Shown here: in pieces, positions 18,355 to 26,400 of the stretch
Layout: every line of letters begins with the position of its first letter
Position numbering within the stretch: the stretch's first letter is position 1
Source: Pseudoxanthomonas daejeonensis
Lineage (GTDB): Bacteria > Pseudomonadota > Gammaproteobacteria > Xanthomonadales > Xanthomonadaceae
Length of the DNA: 64,000 bases
Assembly: GCF_010093205.1 (NCBI RefSeq)
Contig: NZ_PDWN01000012.1
Location: 1-64,000 of the forward strand
Reading direction: 5' to 3'
Translations under genes and position numbers: made by a program
Notes under the pieces: model-generated
The model's input: the letters and a program-made list of their open reading frames with translations, nothing else
What the model was told of the DNA's origin: nothing
The model's database searches: none

Positions 18355-19113
18355 TTACTGCACGGTCCAGCCGCCATCCAGGACCAGGGTCTGCCCGGTC
18401 ATGTTGCGCGCTGCGGAGGAGGCCAGGAAGGCGGTGGTGCCGGCGAGTTCATCCATTTCGATGAACACGCCCTTGGGCATCGGCTTGAGCATGACCTGGC
18501 TGACCACGTCGGCCTCGGAGATGCCGCGGGTGCGCGCCTGGTCGGCGATCTGCCTGTCGACCAGCGGGGTTTTCACGTAGCTCGGGCAGATCGTGTTGAT
18601 GGTGATGTCGGTGTCGGCGGTCTCCAGCGCGACCACCTTGGAGAATCCGACCAGGCCATGCTTGGCGGCCACGTAGGCGCTCTTGTACGGACTGGCGACC
18701 AGCGCGTGGATGCTGCCGATGTTGATGATCCGACCGAAGCCGCGCTCGCGCATGCCCGGCAGCACCGCGCGGGTCAGTCGCGCCACGCCGACCAGCATCA
18801 CCTGGACCAGGAAGTCCCACTTGGCCAGCGGGAAGTCTTCCAGCGGCGAGACGTGCTGCAGGCCTGCGTTGTTGACCAGCACGTCGACCGGGCGCGAGAT
18901 CGCGGCCAGCGCGGCGGCGACGCTGTCGTCGGAAGTCACGTCCAGCGCGACCGCTTCGGCCGAACCGCCCTGGCCGCGGATGTCGGTGGCGACCGCTTCG
19001 GCGCCCTCCAGCGACAGGTCGCTGACGATGACGTGGTCGCCGGCCTTGGCCAGTGCATGGGCGATGCCGGCACCGATGCCGCTGGCCGCGCCGGTGATGA
19101 GGATGCTGCGCAT
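18355..19113 (-). CDS. bdhA: 3-hydroxybutyrate dehydrogenase (SDR family)
   Basis: A 252-residue short-chain dehydrogenase with the NAD-binding motif TGAASGIG (7-14), NNAG (81-84), S134, and catalytic Y147 and K151. Sequences such as LVNNAGLQHVSPLEDFP and PSYVKTPLVDRQIADQA are characteristic of D-3-hydroxybutyrate dehydrogenase, which oxidises 3-hydroxybutyrate to acetoacetate. It is divergent from the 3-hydroxybutyrate-oligomer hydrolase across about 150 nt and is followed by the LuxR-type regulator. Together with phaE-phaC nearby this supports PHB turnover. Confidence 0.94.
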   Translation of the reverse strand: MRSILITGAASGIGAGIAHALAKAGDHVIVSDLSLEGAEAVATDIRGQGGSAEAVALDVTSDDSVAAALAAISRPVDVLVNNAGLQHVSPLEDFPLAKWDFLVQVMLVGVARLTRAVLPGMRERGFGRIINIGSIHALVASPYKSAYVAAKHGLVGFSKVVALETADTDITINTICPSYVKTPLVDRQIADQARTRGISEADVVSQVMLKPMPKGVFIEMDELAGTTAFLASSAARNMTGQTLVLDGGWTVQ

Positions 19114-19262
19114 GGGGGTCCGGGTCTCTGCAAGTCGCCTTCGGCCAGCTTATCAAGCCATGCCGGCACGGGCGTGGTACCAAAGTACGATGACGCTGCG
19201 CGGCCGGCGCCGGTAGCGTGCGAGCATCCCTCATGCCGGCCCAGGCCATGCCCCGTCCTGAC

Positions 19263-21119
19263 ATGCACCGACTGAAGTTCCCGTTGCTCCTGCCCGCTGT
19301 TTGCCTGTTGGGTGCCGGCCTGCTCGGCGCCTGCGCGGGTACCCCGAATCGCGAACGCACCGGATACGAGCCGTCCGCCATGATCCAACCGCAGCGCGTC
19401 ACCGAGCACCGCGGCAGCGATGACCTGCTGACCGCCGGCCTGGGCCTGGATGGCCTTCGCGCGATGGCACCCCCGGCCTTCGCCGATGCCGCCAACCCGG
19501 ATGCGGCGGAGCTGCGCCGGCGCGCGATCTGGAGCAACTGGCGGGGCATCGCCGACCTGTCGCCCACCGGCGGCTACGGCACGGTGTACGGCAGCGTCGT
19601 CGCGGTTCCGGGGCGCGAGTACTCGGCGCTGGCCACGGTGCCCGGTGCGAAGCAGCCGCACCGCGTGCTGGTGCAGGTGCCGGACGACTTCGACCAGAAG
19701 CGACGCTGCGTGGTGGTCGCGCCGGCCTCGGGCTCGCGCGGCGTCTACGGCGCGATCGCCGTGGCCGGCCCGTGGGCTTTGCCGAAGGGCTGCGCGGTGG
19801 CCTACACCGACAAGGGCGCCGGCAGCGACTACGTCGACCTGGACGCCGGCATCGGCGTGCGCCTGGATGGCACGCCCGGGCGGATCGGCGAAGCCACCGA
19901 CCTGGCGTTCGTACCGGAGATTCCGGCCGGCGCAACGGGCGTGGCGTTCAAGCACGCCCATTCGCAGGACAACCCGGAGGCCGACTGGGGCCGGCACGTG
20001 AAGCAGGCGGCGGAATTCGCGCTGTCGGCGCTCGGCCAGGCGTTCCCGCAGTCGGCACCGTTCACCTTCGACAACACCCGCGTCATCGCGGTCGGCATTT
20101 CCAACGGCGGCGGCGCGGTGCTGCGCGCGGCCGAACTGGAGGGCGACTGGCTGGACGCGGTCGTGGCCGGCGAGCCGAACGTGTTCGTCGAAGGCCACGG
20201 CGGCCGGCCGCTGTACGACTTCGGCACCGAAGCCGCACTGCTGATGCCCTGCGCGCTGCTGCACCTGCCGGCCGATGCGCTGCCGCAGCCGCCGCTGCGT
20301 GCCCAGGTCGAACCGCTGTGGAAGCTGCGGTGCGCCACGCTGCAGGCCGGTGGCCTCATCGAAGGTGCCGACAGCATCGCGCAGGCGCGCTCGGCCTACG
20401 AACGCATGCGTGCGACGGGCTGGACCGACGAGGCCTTGCAGGCGGGCGCGCTCAGCGTGGGCTTCGACCTGTGGCGCTCGGTCGCCGTCACCTACGCCTC
20501 GGCGTACGGCCGCCACGGCATCGGCGCGCATCCGTGCGGTTTCGCCTTCGCGGCGCAGAACCCGGACTTCAGTCCACGCTCGGCGACCGCGGCCGAACGT
20601 GGCACGTGGTGGTCCGATGCGGCCGGCATCCCGCCGGGCAATGGGGTCGGCATCCTCGACGCGAAACTTGCGCCACCGGATTTCACCTTGGCCGGCGCGC
20701 AGTGCCTGCGTGACCTCTACACCGGGAAGGGCGAGCCCGCCAACGGCGTGCGCGCGGGCATCGCCGCCACGCGTGCGTCGATGCCGCGCGCCGGCCTGCC
20801 GGTGCTGGTCGTGCACGGTACCGACGACGGACTGGTGCCGCCGGTGTTCACCAGCGCGCCTTACGTGGCCGCCGCGCGCGAGGCCGGTCGCACGCAGGTG
20901 GGCTACTGGCAGGTGCGCAACGGCGAGCACTTCGACGCCTTCCTTGCGCTGCCGGCCTACGGCGCGCGCTACGCGCCGATGCTGCCCTACATGTACGCCG
21001 CGCTGGACCGGGTGAGCGCGCACCTGGACGGGCAGGGCGCGTTGCCGGCGGATGCGGTGATCCAGGCCCGCGGCCGTGGCGCGGGCGCGGTGGACGCGGC
21101 GCAGCTGCCGATGCCGTAA
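19263..21119 (+). CDS. D-(-)-3-hydroxybutyrate oligomer hydrolase, lipoprotein
   Basis: A 618-residue protein of the 3HBOH family (about 600-700 residues), which cleaves 3-hydroxybutyrate oligomers to monomers. A serine-hydrolase nucleophile motif GISNGGG centres on S280; PASGSRGVYG and LVVHGTDDGLVPP (Asp-bearing) also fit an alpha/beta hydrolase. The N-terminus is a lipoprotein signal with LGAC (C24). In-frame ATGs at 19233, 19248 and 19263 all precede the signal and no Shine-Dalgarno decides between them. Its product feeds BdhA, encoded divergently next to it. Confidence 0.9.
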   Translation: MHRLKFPLLLPAVCLLGAGLLGACAGTPNRERTGYEPSAMIQPQRVTEHRGSDDLLTAGLGLDGLRAMAPPAFADAANPDAAELRRRAIWSNWRGIADLSPTGGYGTVYGSVVAVPGREYSALATVPGAKQPHRVLVQVPDDFDQKRRCVVVAPASGSRGVYGAIAVAGPWALPKGCAVAYTDKGAGSDYVDLDAGIGVRLDGTPGRIGEATDLAFVPEIPAGATGVAFKHAHSQDNPEADWGRHVKQAAEFALSALGQAFPQSAPFTFDNTRVIAVGISNGGGAVLRAAELEGDWLDAVVAGEPNVFVEGHGGRPLYDFGTEAALLMPCALLHLPADALPQPPLRAQVEPLWKLRCATLQAGGLIEGADSIAQARSAYERMRATGWTDEALQAGALSVGFDLWRSVAVTYASAYGRHGIGAHPCGFAFAAQNPDFSPRSATAAERGTWWSDAAGIPPGNGVGILDAKLAPPDFTLAGAQCLRDLYTGKGEPANGVRAGIAATRASMPRAGLPVLVVHGTDDGLVPPVFTSAPYVAAAREAGRTQVGYWQVRNGEHFDAFLALPAYGARYAPMLPYMYAALDRVSAHLDGQGALPADAVIQARGRGAGAVDAAQLPMP

Positions 21120-21140
21120 GCCGCCGCCGACAGACTCCCC

Positions 21141-21238
21141 TGTAGGAGCGGGCATGACCGCGACACCGACGCCGGTGGCCCAGGTCGCGCCTCCGTGGTT
21201 TCGACGCCCCCGGTGTCGCGGTCATGCCCGCTCCTACA
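21141..21238 (+). repeat. REP-type inverted repeat, copy 2
   Basis: A 98-bp element. The first 28 bp, starting TGTAGGAGCGGGCATGACCG, are perfectly inverted at the last 28 bp, ending CATGCCCGCTCCTACA. It is the clean version of the element at 16671-16808 and could form a long stem in RNA. It lies 21 nt after the oligomer-hydrolase stop and may shield that mRNA 3' end. Confidence 0.88.
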
Positions 21239-21389
21239 GAAATGCGCCTCGCCAGGCTGGCGGGAGCCGCTGCCGCTCGGGGGGCATTCCCCAGCGGCGC
21301 CGCGCAGTCCAGGTGGCACCCCCCGTCGCCACGCGGCCCATACGCCGGTCGCGGTTATGCTGGCCGCATCCCTGACTGCGACCTTACGC

Positions 21390-22004
21390 ATGGCCCGCCA
21401 CTTCTCGATGCTGCGCGACTTCCATCTGGCCGACTGGTTCACCCTGGCCAATGCGTTCTGCGGCACCGGCGCGATCTTCGCCGCGATGCGCTTCCTGCAG
21501 GAGGGCCGGGTCGGCGACCTGCTGCTGGGCATGGCGCTGATCCCGCTGGCTTTCATCTTCGACGCACTGGACGGCCGCATCGCGCGCTGGCGCAAGTCGT
21601 CCTCGACCCTGGGCCGTGAGCTGGACTCGCTGGCCGACGTGATCTCCTTCGGCGTCGCCCCGGCGGCACTGGCCTACGCGTGCGGCATGCAGGGCGGCTG
21701 GGACTGGCTGGTGCTGTCGTGGTTCGTGTGCTGCGGCGTCAGCCGCCTGGCCCGCTACAACGTCACCGCCGAACAGCTCTCCGAAGGCGAGGACAAGGTG
21801 AAGTATTTCGAGGGCACGCCGATCCCGACCAGCCTGGTCCTGGTCGTGCTGATGGCCATCGCCGCCGCGCTGGGCCGGATCGGCGAGGACCTGTGGTGGG
21901 GTTACTGGCAGCTGGGTCCGTGGCGCCTGCATCCGCTGGTGCTGCTGTTCGCGGTATCCGGCTCGATGATGATCAGCAAGACCCTGCGCATCCCCAAGCC
22001 CTGA
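21390..22004 (+). CDS. CDP-alcohol phosphatidyltransferase family membrane protein
   Basis: A 204-residue polytopic protein with the complete CDP-alcohol phosphotransferase motif: D58-x2-D61-G62-x2-A65-R66-x8-G75-x3-D79-x3-D83. It resembles phosphatidylserine synthase of the PssA type II group (NAFCGTGAIF...), which joins CDP-diacylglycerol with serine. It is shorter than usual PssA proteins, so the alcohol acceptor is not certain. The ATG at 21390 is chosen because the conserved part begins there; 21357 is an alternative. It lies 59 nt upstream of phaE on the same strand, so a transcript may continue into the PHA genes. Confidence 0.82.
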   Translation: MARHFSMLRDFHLADWFTLANAFCGTGAIFAAMRFLQEGRVGDLLLGMALIPLAFIFDALDGRIARWRKSSSTLGRELDSLADVISFGVAPAALAYACGMQGGWDWLVLSWFVCCGVSRLARYNVTAEQLSEGEDKVKYFEGTPIPTSLVLVVLMAIAAALGRIGEDLWWGYWQLGPWRLHPLVLLFAVSGSMMISKTLRIPKP

Positions 22005-22063
22005 ACGGCAGGCGCGCCGCTGTCACCGGACGGCGCTAGAATCCTTCACGTACGGGAGGATTC

Positions 22064-23713
22064 ATGGCCAACGCACCCTTCGCGCAGTTTCCGGGCGACT
22101 TCGAATCGCTGGCGCGGCAGTACTGGAATACCTGGAACGAGCTGCTCGGTCGCGGCGGGATGACCGACGGTTTTGGTCTGGGCGGTGGCCTCGGTGGCCT
22201 CGGTGGCCTGGGCGGGCTCGGCGGCCTGGGTGGCCTGCCACCGGGCCTGGGCGGCATGGGCATGGGGACCGGCACCTACGACTGGTACCAGCGCATGCAG
22301 CGCCTGGCTGCCGACTTCAGTGGCGGCGGCAATGCGTCCGATGTCGCCCGCGCCTGGCGCGAGATGCTGGGCGGGCAGGGGGGAGATCCCTTCGCCGGCC
22401 TGCTGCGTTCGATGCACGGCAACCTCTCCGGCGGTGAATGGCTGGAGCAGATGCGCCCGATGCTGGACATGCTGTTGCGGCCGCTGCGCCAGCAGGGTGC
22501 CGAGTGGCTGCAACGTCCGGCCTTTGGTCCGGCCCGCGAACACCAGGAACGGCTGCAGGCCCTGGCGCTGGCCTGGCAGGAATGGGAGCAGCGCAACGAG
22601 GCCTTCAATGCCGTGCTCGCGCAGGCGACGCAAGGTGCCTACGAGCGCTTCGAACGGATGCTCGGAGAGCGCGATGCGCCGGGCAAGCGCCTGGAATCGG
22701 CGCGCGCGTTGTTCGACCTGTGGATCGACGCGGCCGAGGAGGCCTGGGCCGAGATCGCGCTGTCGGACGAGTATCGCCACGCCTACGCCGGGATGACCAA
22801 CGCGCTGATGCGGCTGCGGCTGGGCCTGCAGCGCGAGGTCGAACAGTTCGGTTCGATGCTGGGCATGCCGGGACGCGGCGAAGTGGATGCGCTGCACCGC
22901 AAGGTCGCCGACCTGGAGCGCGCACTGCACGTGGCGCGGCGCGGCGCAACGGCACAGCGCCAGGCGCCGGCTGCGCCAAGGGCTCGCCCTGCGGCGGTGG
23001 CCCCGGCGCCCTCGCCGGAAGTCGCGGAGGCGGCGGTGGCGCCGGCAGTGCCGAAGAAGATGAAGGCGGTGTCGCGCAAGCGCGCCAGCAAGAAGACGCC
23101 CGGCAAGCCGAAGACCCAGACGGTGCGCGCGGCGAAGCGGACCGCGGCGGCCCGGCCTGCCGTAGCGGTGCGCAAGAAGGCACCGCGTCGCGCCACCCGT
23201 GCCACGGCCGCGACTGCGTCGGTGAAGGCGGCAGTGACGAAGCCCGCTGCGGCGAAGACCGCAGGCAAGGCCGCGATCGGGAAATCGAAATCCATGGCAT
23301 CACGCCCTGCGACGAAGGTCGTGCCGCCTCCCGCGCACGATACGCGGATGAAGCCGAAAGCCGTCACGCGCACGCCGGCGGCCGCCGCGCCGGTGTCGGC
23401 TTCCAGCCGCAAGGCCGTGGTCGCGCCCAGGGCAGGGCTGGCCACCGCGACCACGAAACAGGTCGCGAGCAAGCCAGCGCGTACCCCCCAGGCTTCAGCG
23501 GCCAGCGGCCGCAAGGCAAAGACGGTCCCCGCCAGCGGGACGCGCGCGCCGGCCAGGTCCGTCGACCTCGCGCCGACCACGGCCAAGGTCGTGTCGATGA
23601 AGGACTGGGTCAGCCGCAACATGGCCGCGGCGGCGCCTGATGCCACCATCGACACCACCGGCCGCAAGCCCGGCCGCAAGCCGGGCGGCAAGCGGGGAGG
23701 ACGCGGTCGATGA
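22064..23713 (+). CDS. phaE: PHA synthase subunit PhaE with a long histone-H1-like tail
   Basis: A 549-residue protein. Residues 1-300 match the class III PHA synthase partner PhaE: helical, Trp-rich, with LSGGEWLEQMRPMLD and DLWIDAAEEAWAEIA, and a closing heptad helix about 275-293. A Gly-Gly-Leu repeat occupies residues 39-64. Residues 300-549 are an unusual tail rich in Ala, Lys, Arg, Pro and Thr (KKMKAVSRKRASKK, VTKPAAAKTAGKAA), like histone H1 or the DNA-binding half of the phasin PhaF. It ends in a short less biased segment (VVSMKDWVSRNM) and the AT-hook-like GRKPGRKPGGKRGGRGR. GGGAGGA precedes the ATG, and TAGAAT at 22037-22042 could be a -10. It overlaps phaC by 4 nt. Confidence 0.9.
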   Translation: MANAPFAQFPGDFESLARQYWNTWNELLGRGGMTDGFGLGGGLGGLGGLGGLGGLGGLPPGLGGMGMGTGTYDWYQRMQRLAADFSGGGNASDVARAWREMLGGQGGDPFAGLLRSMHGNLSGGEWLEQMRPMLDMLLRPLRQQGAEWLQRPAFGPAREHQERLQALALAWQEWEQRNEAFNAVLAQATQGAYERFERMLGERDAPGKRLESARALFDLWIDAAEEAWAEIALSDEYRHAYAGMTNALMRLRLGLQREVEQFGSMLGMPGRGEVDALHRKVADLERALHVARRGATAQRQAPAAPRARPAAVAPAPSPEVAEAAVAPAVPKKMKAVSRKRASKKTPGKPKTQTVRAAKRTAAARPAVAVRKKAPRRATRATAATASVKAAVTKPAAAKTAGKAAIGKSKSMASRPATKVVPPPAHDTRMKPKAVTRTPAAAAPVSASSRKAVVAPRAGLATATTKQVASKPARTPQASAASGRKAKTVPASGTRAPARSVDLAPTTAKVVSMKDWVSRNMAAAAPDATIDTTGRKPGRKPGGKRGGRGR

Positions 23714-24789
23714 AAGCCGGATCGATGGGCCCGCTGCAGTTCAACCCGCTGGACCTGGCGCAGGAAGCCTGGGAGTTCCAGAAGCACCTGGCCGATGGCG
23801 CGCGCGTGCTCGGCCAGGTCGAGGATGTCGAGTACGGCGCCACCGCGCGCGAGGAAGTGTGGCGCGACGGCAAGACCGTGCTGTACCGCTTCGTGGGCGA
23901 GACGCCCGCGAAAGGGCCCCCGCTGCTGATCGTCTACGCACTGGTCAACCGCCCGTACATGGTCGACCTGCAGCACGACCGCTCGCTGGTGAAGGGGCTG
24001 CTCGCGCTGGGCCTGGACGTGTACGTGATCGACTGGGGCTACCCGGACCGGTCGGATCGTTACCTGACCCTGGACGACTACATCAACCGCTACATCGACG
24101 GCGCCATCGACCACCTGGTCGAGTCCCGCGGCGGGCCGGTCAACCTGCTCGGCGTGTGCCAGGGCGGTTCGTTCTCGCTGTGCTACGCGTCGCTGCATCC
24201 GGAGAAGGTGCGCAACCTGGTCACGATGGTGACCCCGGTCGACTTCCAGACCCCGGACAACATGCTCTCCAGCTGGGTGCGCGAACTGGACGTGGACCTG
24301 TTCGTCGATGCGATGGGGAATGTCCCTGCCGACCTGATGAATGCCAGCTACCTGATGCTCAAGCCGTTCCGGCTGAACCTGCAGAAGTACGTGGGCCTGG
24401 TCGACATCCTCGACAACCCGAAGGCGGTCGAGGACTTCCTGCGCATGGAGAAATGGATCTTCGACTCGCCCGACCAGGCCGGCGAAGCGTTCCGCGACTT
24501 CATCAAGCAGTTCTACCAGGGCAACGCCTTCGTCCAGGGCACCGCGAACATCGGCGGGAACAAGGTGGACCTGGGTTTCGTCGACATGCCGGTGCTCAAC
24601 ATCTATGCCGAGCAGGACCACCTGGTGCCGCCGGACGCCTCGCGCGCGCTGGCCGGGCTGGTCGGTACCGCCGACTACACCGAACTGGGCTTCAAGGGCG
24701 GCCACATCGGCATCTACGTCTCCAGCCGGGCACAGCGCGAAGTACCCGCGGCGATCCATCGCTGGCTGGCGGCGAGGCAGGGTGCCTGA
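23710..24789 (+). CDS. phaC: Class III PHA synthase catalytic subunit
   Basis: A 359-residue alpha/beta-hydrolase-fold polymerase joining 3-hydroxyacyl-CoA units into polyhydroxyalkanoate on the granule. The lipase-like box is GVCQGG with nucleophile C150. D303 (YAEQDHLVPP) and H332 (KGGHIGIY) complete the triad at the spacing of Allochromatium PhaC (C149/D302/H331). The length of about 360 marks the class III form that works with PhaE. Its ATG overlaps the phaE stop (ATGA), so the two subunits are translationally coupled. Confidence 0.96.
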   Translation: MKAGSMGPLQFNPLDLAQEAWEFQKHLADGARVLGQVEDVEYGATAREEVWRDGKTVLYRFVGETPAKGPPLLIVYALVNRPYMVDLQHDRSLVKGLLALGLDVYVIDWGYPDRSDRYLTLDDYINRYIDGAIDHLVESRGGPVNLLGVCQGGSFSLCYASLHPEKVRNLVTMVTPVDFQTPDNMLSSWVRELDVDLFVDAMGNVPADLMNASYLMLKPFRLNLQKYVGLVDILDNPKAVEDFLRMEKWIFDSPDQAGEAFRDFIKQFYQGNAFVQGTANIGGNKVDLGFVDMPVLNIYAEQDHLVPPDASRALAGLVGTADYTELGFKGGHIGIYVSSRAQREVPAAIHRWLAARQGA

Positions 24790-24869
24790 GCGTGACGGCG
24801 CGGCGTGCACGCGCCAGGCCGGAAGCGGGCGCAGCGCGGCAAGCTCCGCCTTGCCGGAATATCCCCGAC

Positions 24870-25274
24870 ATGCCTTCGCAACATGTCGTGCGTAGAGCGG
24901 GGCTCGCCCCGCTGCTGGTCTGCCTAGCGGCCCTGGCGTCGTTACCGGCGCCGTCCATGGCGCAGGAATCCGCCTCAGACTCCGAAATCCGGGCGCTGAT
25001 CGCCCGCCTGGGCGACTCGAGTTGCCGCTTCCAGCGCAACGGCCGCTGGTACGACGCGGCCGCCGCGCAGGCGCACCTGCAGCGCAAGTACGACTGGGCG
25101 CGCAAGCGCGGCATGTCGGGCGACGCGGAGAGCTTCATCGCACAGGCGGCGACCCGCAGCAGCTTCAGCGGACGTGCCTACCGGGTCGACTGTCCCGGAC
25201 AGGCGCAGGCCGAGGCGGCGCCGTGGTTCACGGCGCAGTTGGCCGAACTGCGCACGTCCGCGCCACCGCGCTAG
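24870..25274 (+). CDS. DUF5329-like small secreted protein
   Basis: A 134-residue protein with a signal peptide ending PSMA-Q (residue 31). The mature part, SEIRALIARLGDSSCRFQRN-GRWY and RKYDWARKRG, with two cysteines (about 52 and 110), resembles DUF5329. Function is unknown. The signal-peptide codons at 24892-24914 are themselves a REP-like palindrome (AGCGGGGCTCGCCCCGCT). GTG at 24888 is an alternative start. It follows phaC by 80 nt on the same strand. Confidence 0.7.
   Translation: MPSQHVVRRAGLAPLLVCLAALASLPAPSMAQESASDSEIRALIARLGDSSCRFQRNGRWYDAAAAQAHLQRKYDWARKRGMSGDAESFIAQAATRSSFSGRAYRVDCPGQAQAEAAPWFTAQLAELRTSAPPR
24892..24914 (+). repeat. REP-like palindrome inside a signal-peptide coding region
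   Basis: GTAGAGCGGGGCTCGCCCCG followed by CTGC matches the GTAGAGCGGGGC-type REP seen at 59781-59812 and 58863-58955. The loop is TC. The palindrome is read through as protein (RRAGLAPLL) in the DUF5329-like gene. Confidence 0.6.
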
Positions 25275-25305
25275 ACTGTTCGTGCCCGCCCGACGGAGCC
25301 AGCGC

Positions 25306-25515
25306 ATGAACGCCAGCAACGCCAGTCACGGCCTGTCCCGTTCCCTGAACGACCGGATGATCGCCGGGGTGATCGGCGGCATCGCGCATCGCTACGGGTG
25401 GAACTCCACCTGGTTGCGCATCCTCTACGTGATCGCTTCGCTGCTGTCGGCGGCGTTCCCCGGCATGCTCGTCTACCTGATCCTGTGGCTGCTGATCCCG
25501 AACGAGGCGGACTGA
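25306..25515 (+). CDS. PspC-domain small membrane protein
   Basis: A 69-residue protein consisting of a single PspC domain: LNDRMIAGVIGGIAHRYGWN, then WLRILYVIASLL and a second hydrophobic stretch (LVYLILWLLIP). PspC domains occur in envelope-stress (phage-shock) membrane proteins. CGGAG about 9 nt upstream supports the ATG at 25306. Its stop is part of CTGA, the possible start of the next gene. No pspA or pspF is in view. Confidence 0.8.
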   Translation: MNASNASHGLSRSLNDRMIAGVIGGIAHRYGWNSTWLRILYVIASLLSAAFPGMLVYLILWLLIPNEAD

Positions 25516-25994
25516 ACGCCCCTCCGCCCGAGCACGCTGCGTGGCCGGCCTGGCTGCGCGGGCTCGCGCTGGCCCTGGGTGCGATCTGGGCGTCGCCCTG
25601 GACGCTGGTCGGCCTGCTGGCCGGCATCGCCGGCCTGCCGGTCGGAGCCTCGCTCCGCTTCAGCCGCCGCGATCGCGCGCTGGTGTTCCTGCGCTGGCCG
25701 TGGGGCCCGGGCGGCGCGATGACCCTGGGCAACGTGATCCTCGCCACCGGCAAGGACCTGGACGTCACGTGCGTCACCTACGAACACCGTGCCGGCCGCT
25801 GTTCGCATCCGTCGGTGCGCCTGGGCGACCATGAGCGCGCGCACGTGTACCAGTACATGCTGCTCGGGCCGTTGTTCGTTCCGGTGTACTTCCTCTGCGG
25901 CGGAATCTCGGTGCGCAATCCGTTCGAGCGCGCGGCCGACCATTACGCGATGCATGGCCATGGCTGGTGGCCGGCAACGAAACCCCGGCGGTGA
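25512..25994 (+). CDS. Small membrane-associated protein with HExxH zincin-like motif
   Basis: About 160 residues. Two hydrophobic segments (LALALGAIWASPWTLVGLLAG and LLGPLFVPVYFL) flank a conserved-looking core. The motif DHERAHVYQ (His about 107, Glu 108, His 111) is HExxH, and NPFERAADHYA follows about 20 residues later, as in gluzincin-like proteases that add a downstream Glu/Asp ligand. The start is uncertain: no ATG/GTG/TTG lies between the pspC stop and the conserved part, so CTG at 25512 overlapping that stop (CTGA) after CGAGGCGG is proposed. An ATG at 25398 inside pspC is the alternative. Function is unknown. Confidence 0.6.
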   Translation: MNAPPPEHAAWPAWLRGLALALGAIWASPWTLVGLLAGIAGLPVGASLRFSRRDRALVFLRWPWGPGGAMTLGNVILATGKDLDVTCVTYEHRAGRCSHPSVRLGDHERAHVYQYMLLGPLFVPVYFLCGGISVRNPFERAADHYAMHGHGWWPATKPRR

Positions 25995-26147
25995 TTGCAT
26001 CACCTGATCTGCGCATGAACCGAAATGCGCGCGTCAGCGCGCGGAAACATGCGTCCTCTAACTTCGGTTGCACGCGATCCTAACGGCGTGTCGCGCACAC
26101 TTCTCGGCATCGACCGAAAGGCAACACAGAAGAAGAGGAACGGCCGA

Positions 26148-26378
26148 ATGAGCATTGTCCTTTACGTGGGTGGCAGCAAGGACGGCACCCGCGGATTCAT
26201 CCCCCACGGCTTCACCAAGACGATGCGCGAAACCGTCGAGTACGGACGCGAGATCTATGTCGAGCACATGGTCCGCCTGGCCCGCTATGGCACGGTCCGG
26301 ATCATGGCGCTGGAAACCCTGTGCGAGGAACTGATCGCCAGCCTGGTGTCGCGCCATTACGAGGCAGCGACCGCTTGA
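26148..26378 (+). CDS. Hypothetical 76-residue protein
   Basis: A small soluble protein, MSIVLYVGGSKDGTRGF... ending ...SRHYEAATA. GAAGAGGA lies 8-10 nt before the ATG. Composition and high third-position GC look coding. I do not recognise a family. The sequence is amphipathic with no signal peptide, membrane span or metal motif. It stands alone between the zincin-like gene and the convergent isochorismatase-like gene. Confidence 0.6.
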   Translation: MSIVLYVGGSKDGTRGFIPHGFTKTMRETVEYGREIYVEHMVRLARYGTVRIMALETLCEELIASLVSRHYEAATA

Positions 26379-26400
26379 ATGCACGGCCGCGATGCGGCCG

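Noticed and set aside
21141-21238. REP element considered as a terminator or a CRISPR-like repeat
   Set aside because: A single inverted pair without spacers is not a CRISPR array; no U-tract, so not called a terminator.
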